A stretch of 17,780 bases of DNA. Source: an alpha proteobacterium 3107 (GTDB lineage Bacteria > Pseudomonadota > Alphaproteobacteria > Rhodobacterales > Rhodobacteraceae). A program made the position numbers and the translations under genes. The notes below the pieces were generated by a model. It was not told where the DNA came from, did no database searches, and saw only the letters and a program-made list of their open reading frames with translations. The stretch is from assembly GCA_001483205.1 (NCBI GenBank), contig JPPB01000158.1, positions 1-17,780 of the forward strand, read 5' to 3'. Position 1 is the stretch's first letter, and every line of letters starts with the position of its first letter. Of the stretch, positions 17,590 through 17,780 are shown piece by piece.

Positions 17590-17780
17590 AGAGACCTCTG
17601 TATAATGGCGCGTCAGTGGCCAAATTGTCCGCCCGGCGCTTGCGTCGGGCAGCGCCTGCCTGCCCCCCGGCAGGCGCTATTGACGCCTCAACCTGTTGCA
17701 TCATATGGACTTTATGGAAAGACCATCGCCAATTTGGACTGTCAAGAAAAGCGCCCGCCCAGGCAGGCGGCTGCCCGGCT
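17589..17780 (+). mobile_element. Family A MITE-like element, copy 4, cut by window end
   Basis: It begins AAGAGACCTCTGTATAATGG at the final A of the deoB stop codon and runs to the window edge with central palindrome, GCCAATTTGGACTGTCAAG and the right-arm hairpin CGCCCGCCCAGGCAGGCG all present. Only about the last 25 bp are missing. Reading it in the frame that is open in other copies meets two stops (complement of the TCATATGG and CTATTG regions), evidence that the family is not protein-coding. Confidence 0.8.

Overview
The window is a GC-rich (roughly 65% by eye) stretch of bacterial chromosome. Protein sequences and gene pairings point to an alphaproteobacterium of the Rhodobacterales (Rhodobacter/Roseobacter group): a non-mevalonate isoprenoid gene next to a secreted TPR protein, a PrpE-type acyl-CoA ligase, a short NAD kinase, and a cdd-deoA-deoB salvage cluster. 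Almost all genes are housekeeping genes of ordinary length with intact catalytic motifs.

Layout. 373-2957 (minus): TPR protein then ispE, overlapping as one unit. 3129-4456 (plus): ECF-type sigma factor overlapping a one-TM anti-sigma factor, with a terminator-like hairpin before the convergent katG (4507-6687, minus). 7018-9287 (minus): glyA followed by an alpha/beta hydrolase. 9686-10447 (plus): NAD kinase. 10553-11608 (minus): an AT-richer RelA/SpoT-domain gene that looks foreign. 11718-13622 (minus): propionyl-CoA synthetase prpE. 14183-17589 (plus): cdd, deoA, deoB, which degrade (deoxy)pyrimidine nucleosides and feed deoxyribose phosphate into central metabolism.

The most unusual content lies between the genes. 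A repeat of about 210 bp with inverted ends (tip AAGACCTCTGCATAATGG), here called family A, is present in full form at 131-345, 9453-9666, 13819-14028 and 17589 to the window end. An internally deleted copy is at 15949-16051, and solo or decayed ends are near 6868-7000, 7787-7845, 10476-10523, 11677-11709 and 16266-16297. No copy has a conserved reading frame, so it behaves like a MITE (a small non-autonomous transposon). Its ends often lie within 0-30 bp of a start or stop codon. Full copies carry strong hairpins, one of them followed by a T-run like an intrinsic terminator. The one copy inside a co-directional operon (deoA-deoB) has lost those hairpins. A second palindromic repeat, family B (1-88, 7896-7990, 16142-16226 and a fragment at 13750-13781), occurs close to A ends.

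The best candidate for an accessory system is the RelA/SpoT-like nucleotidyltransferase. It is alone in a cassette of about 1.15 kb bounded by two near-identical 33-bp direct repeats of a family A tip. A 23-bp tandem duplication has rewritten its last residues. It could be a stand-alone (p)ppGpp or related alarmone synthetase, or a toxin/defence enzyme. The sequence alone does not decide between these.
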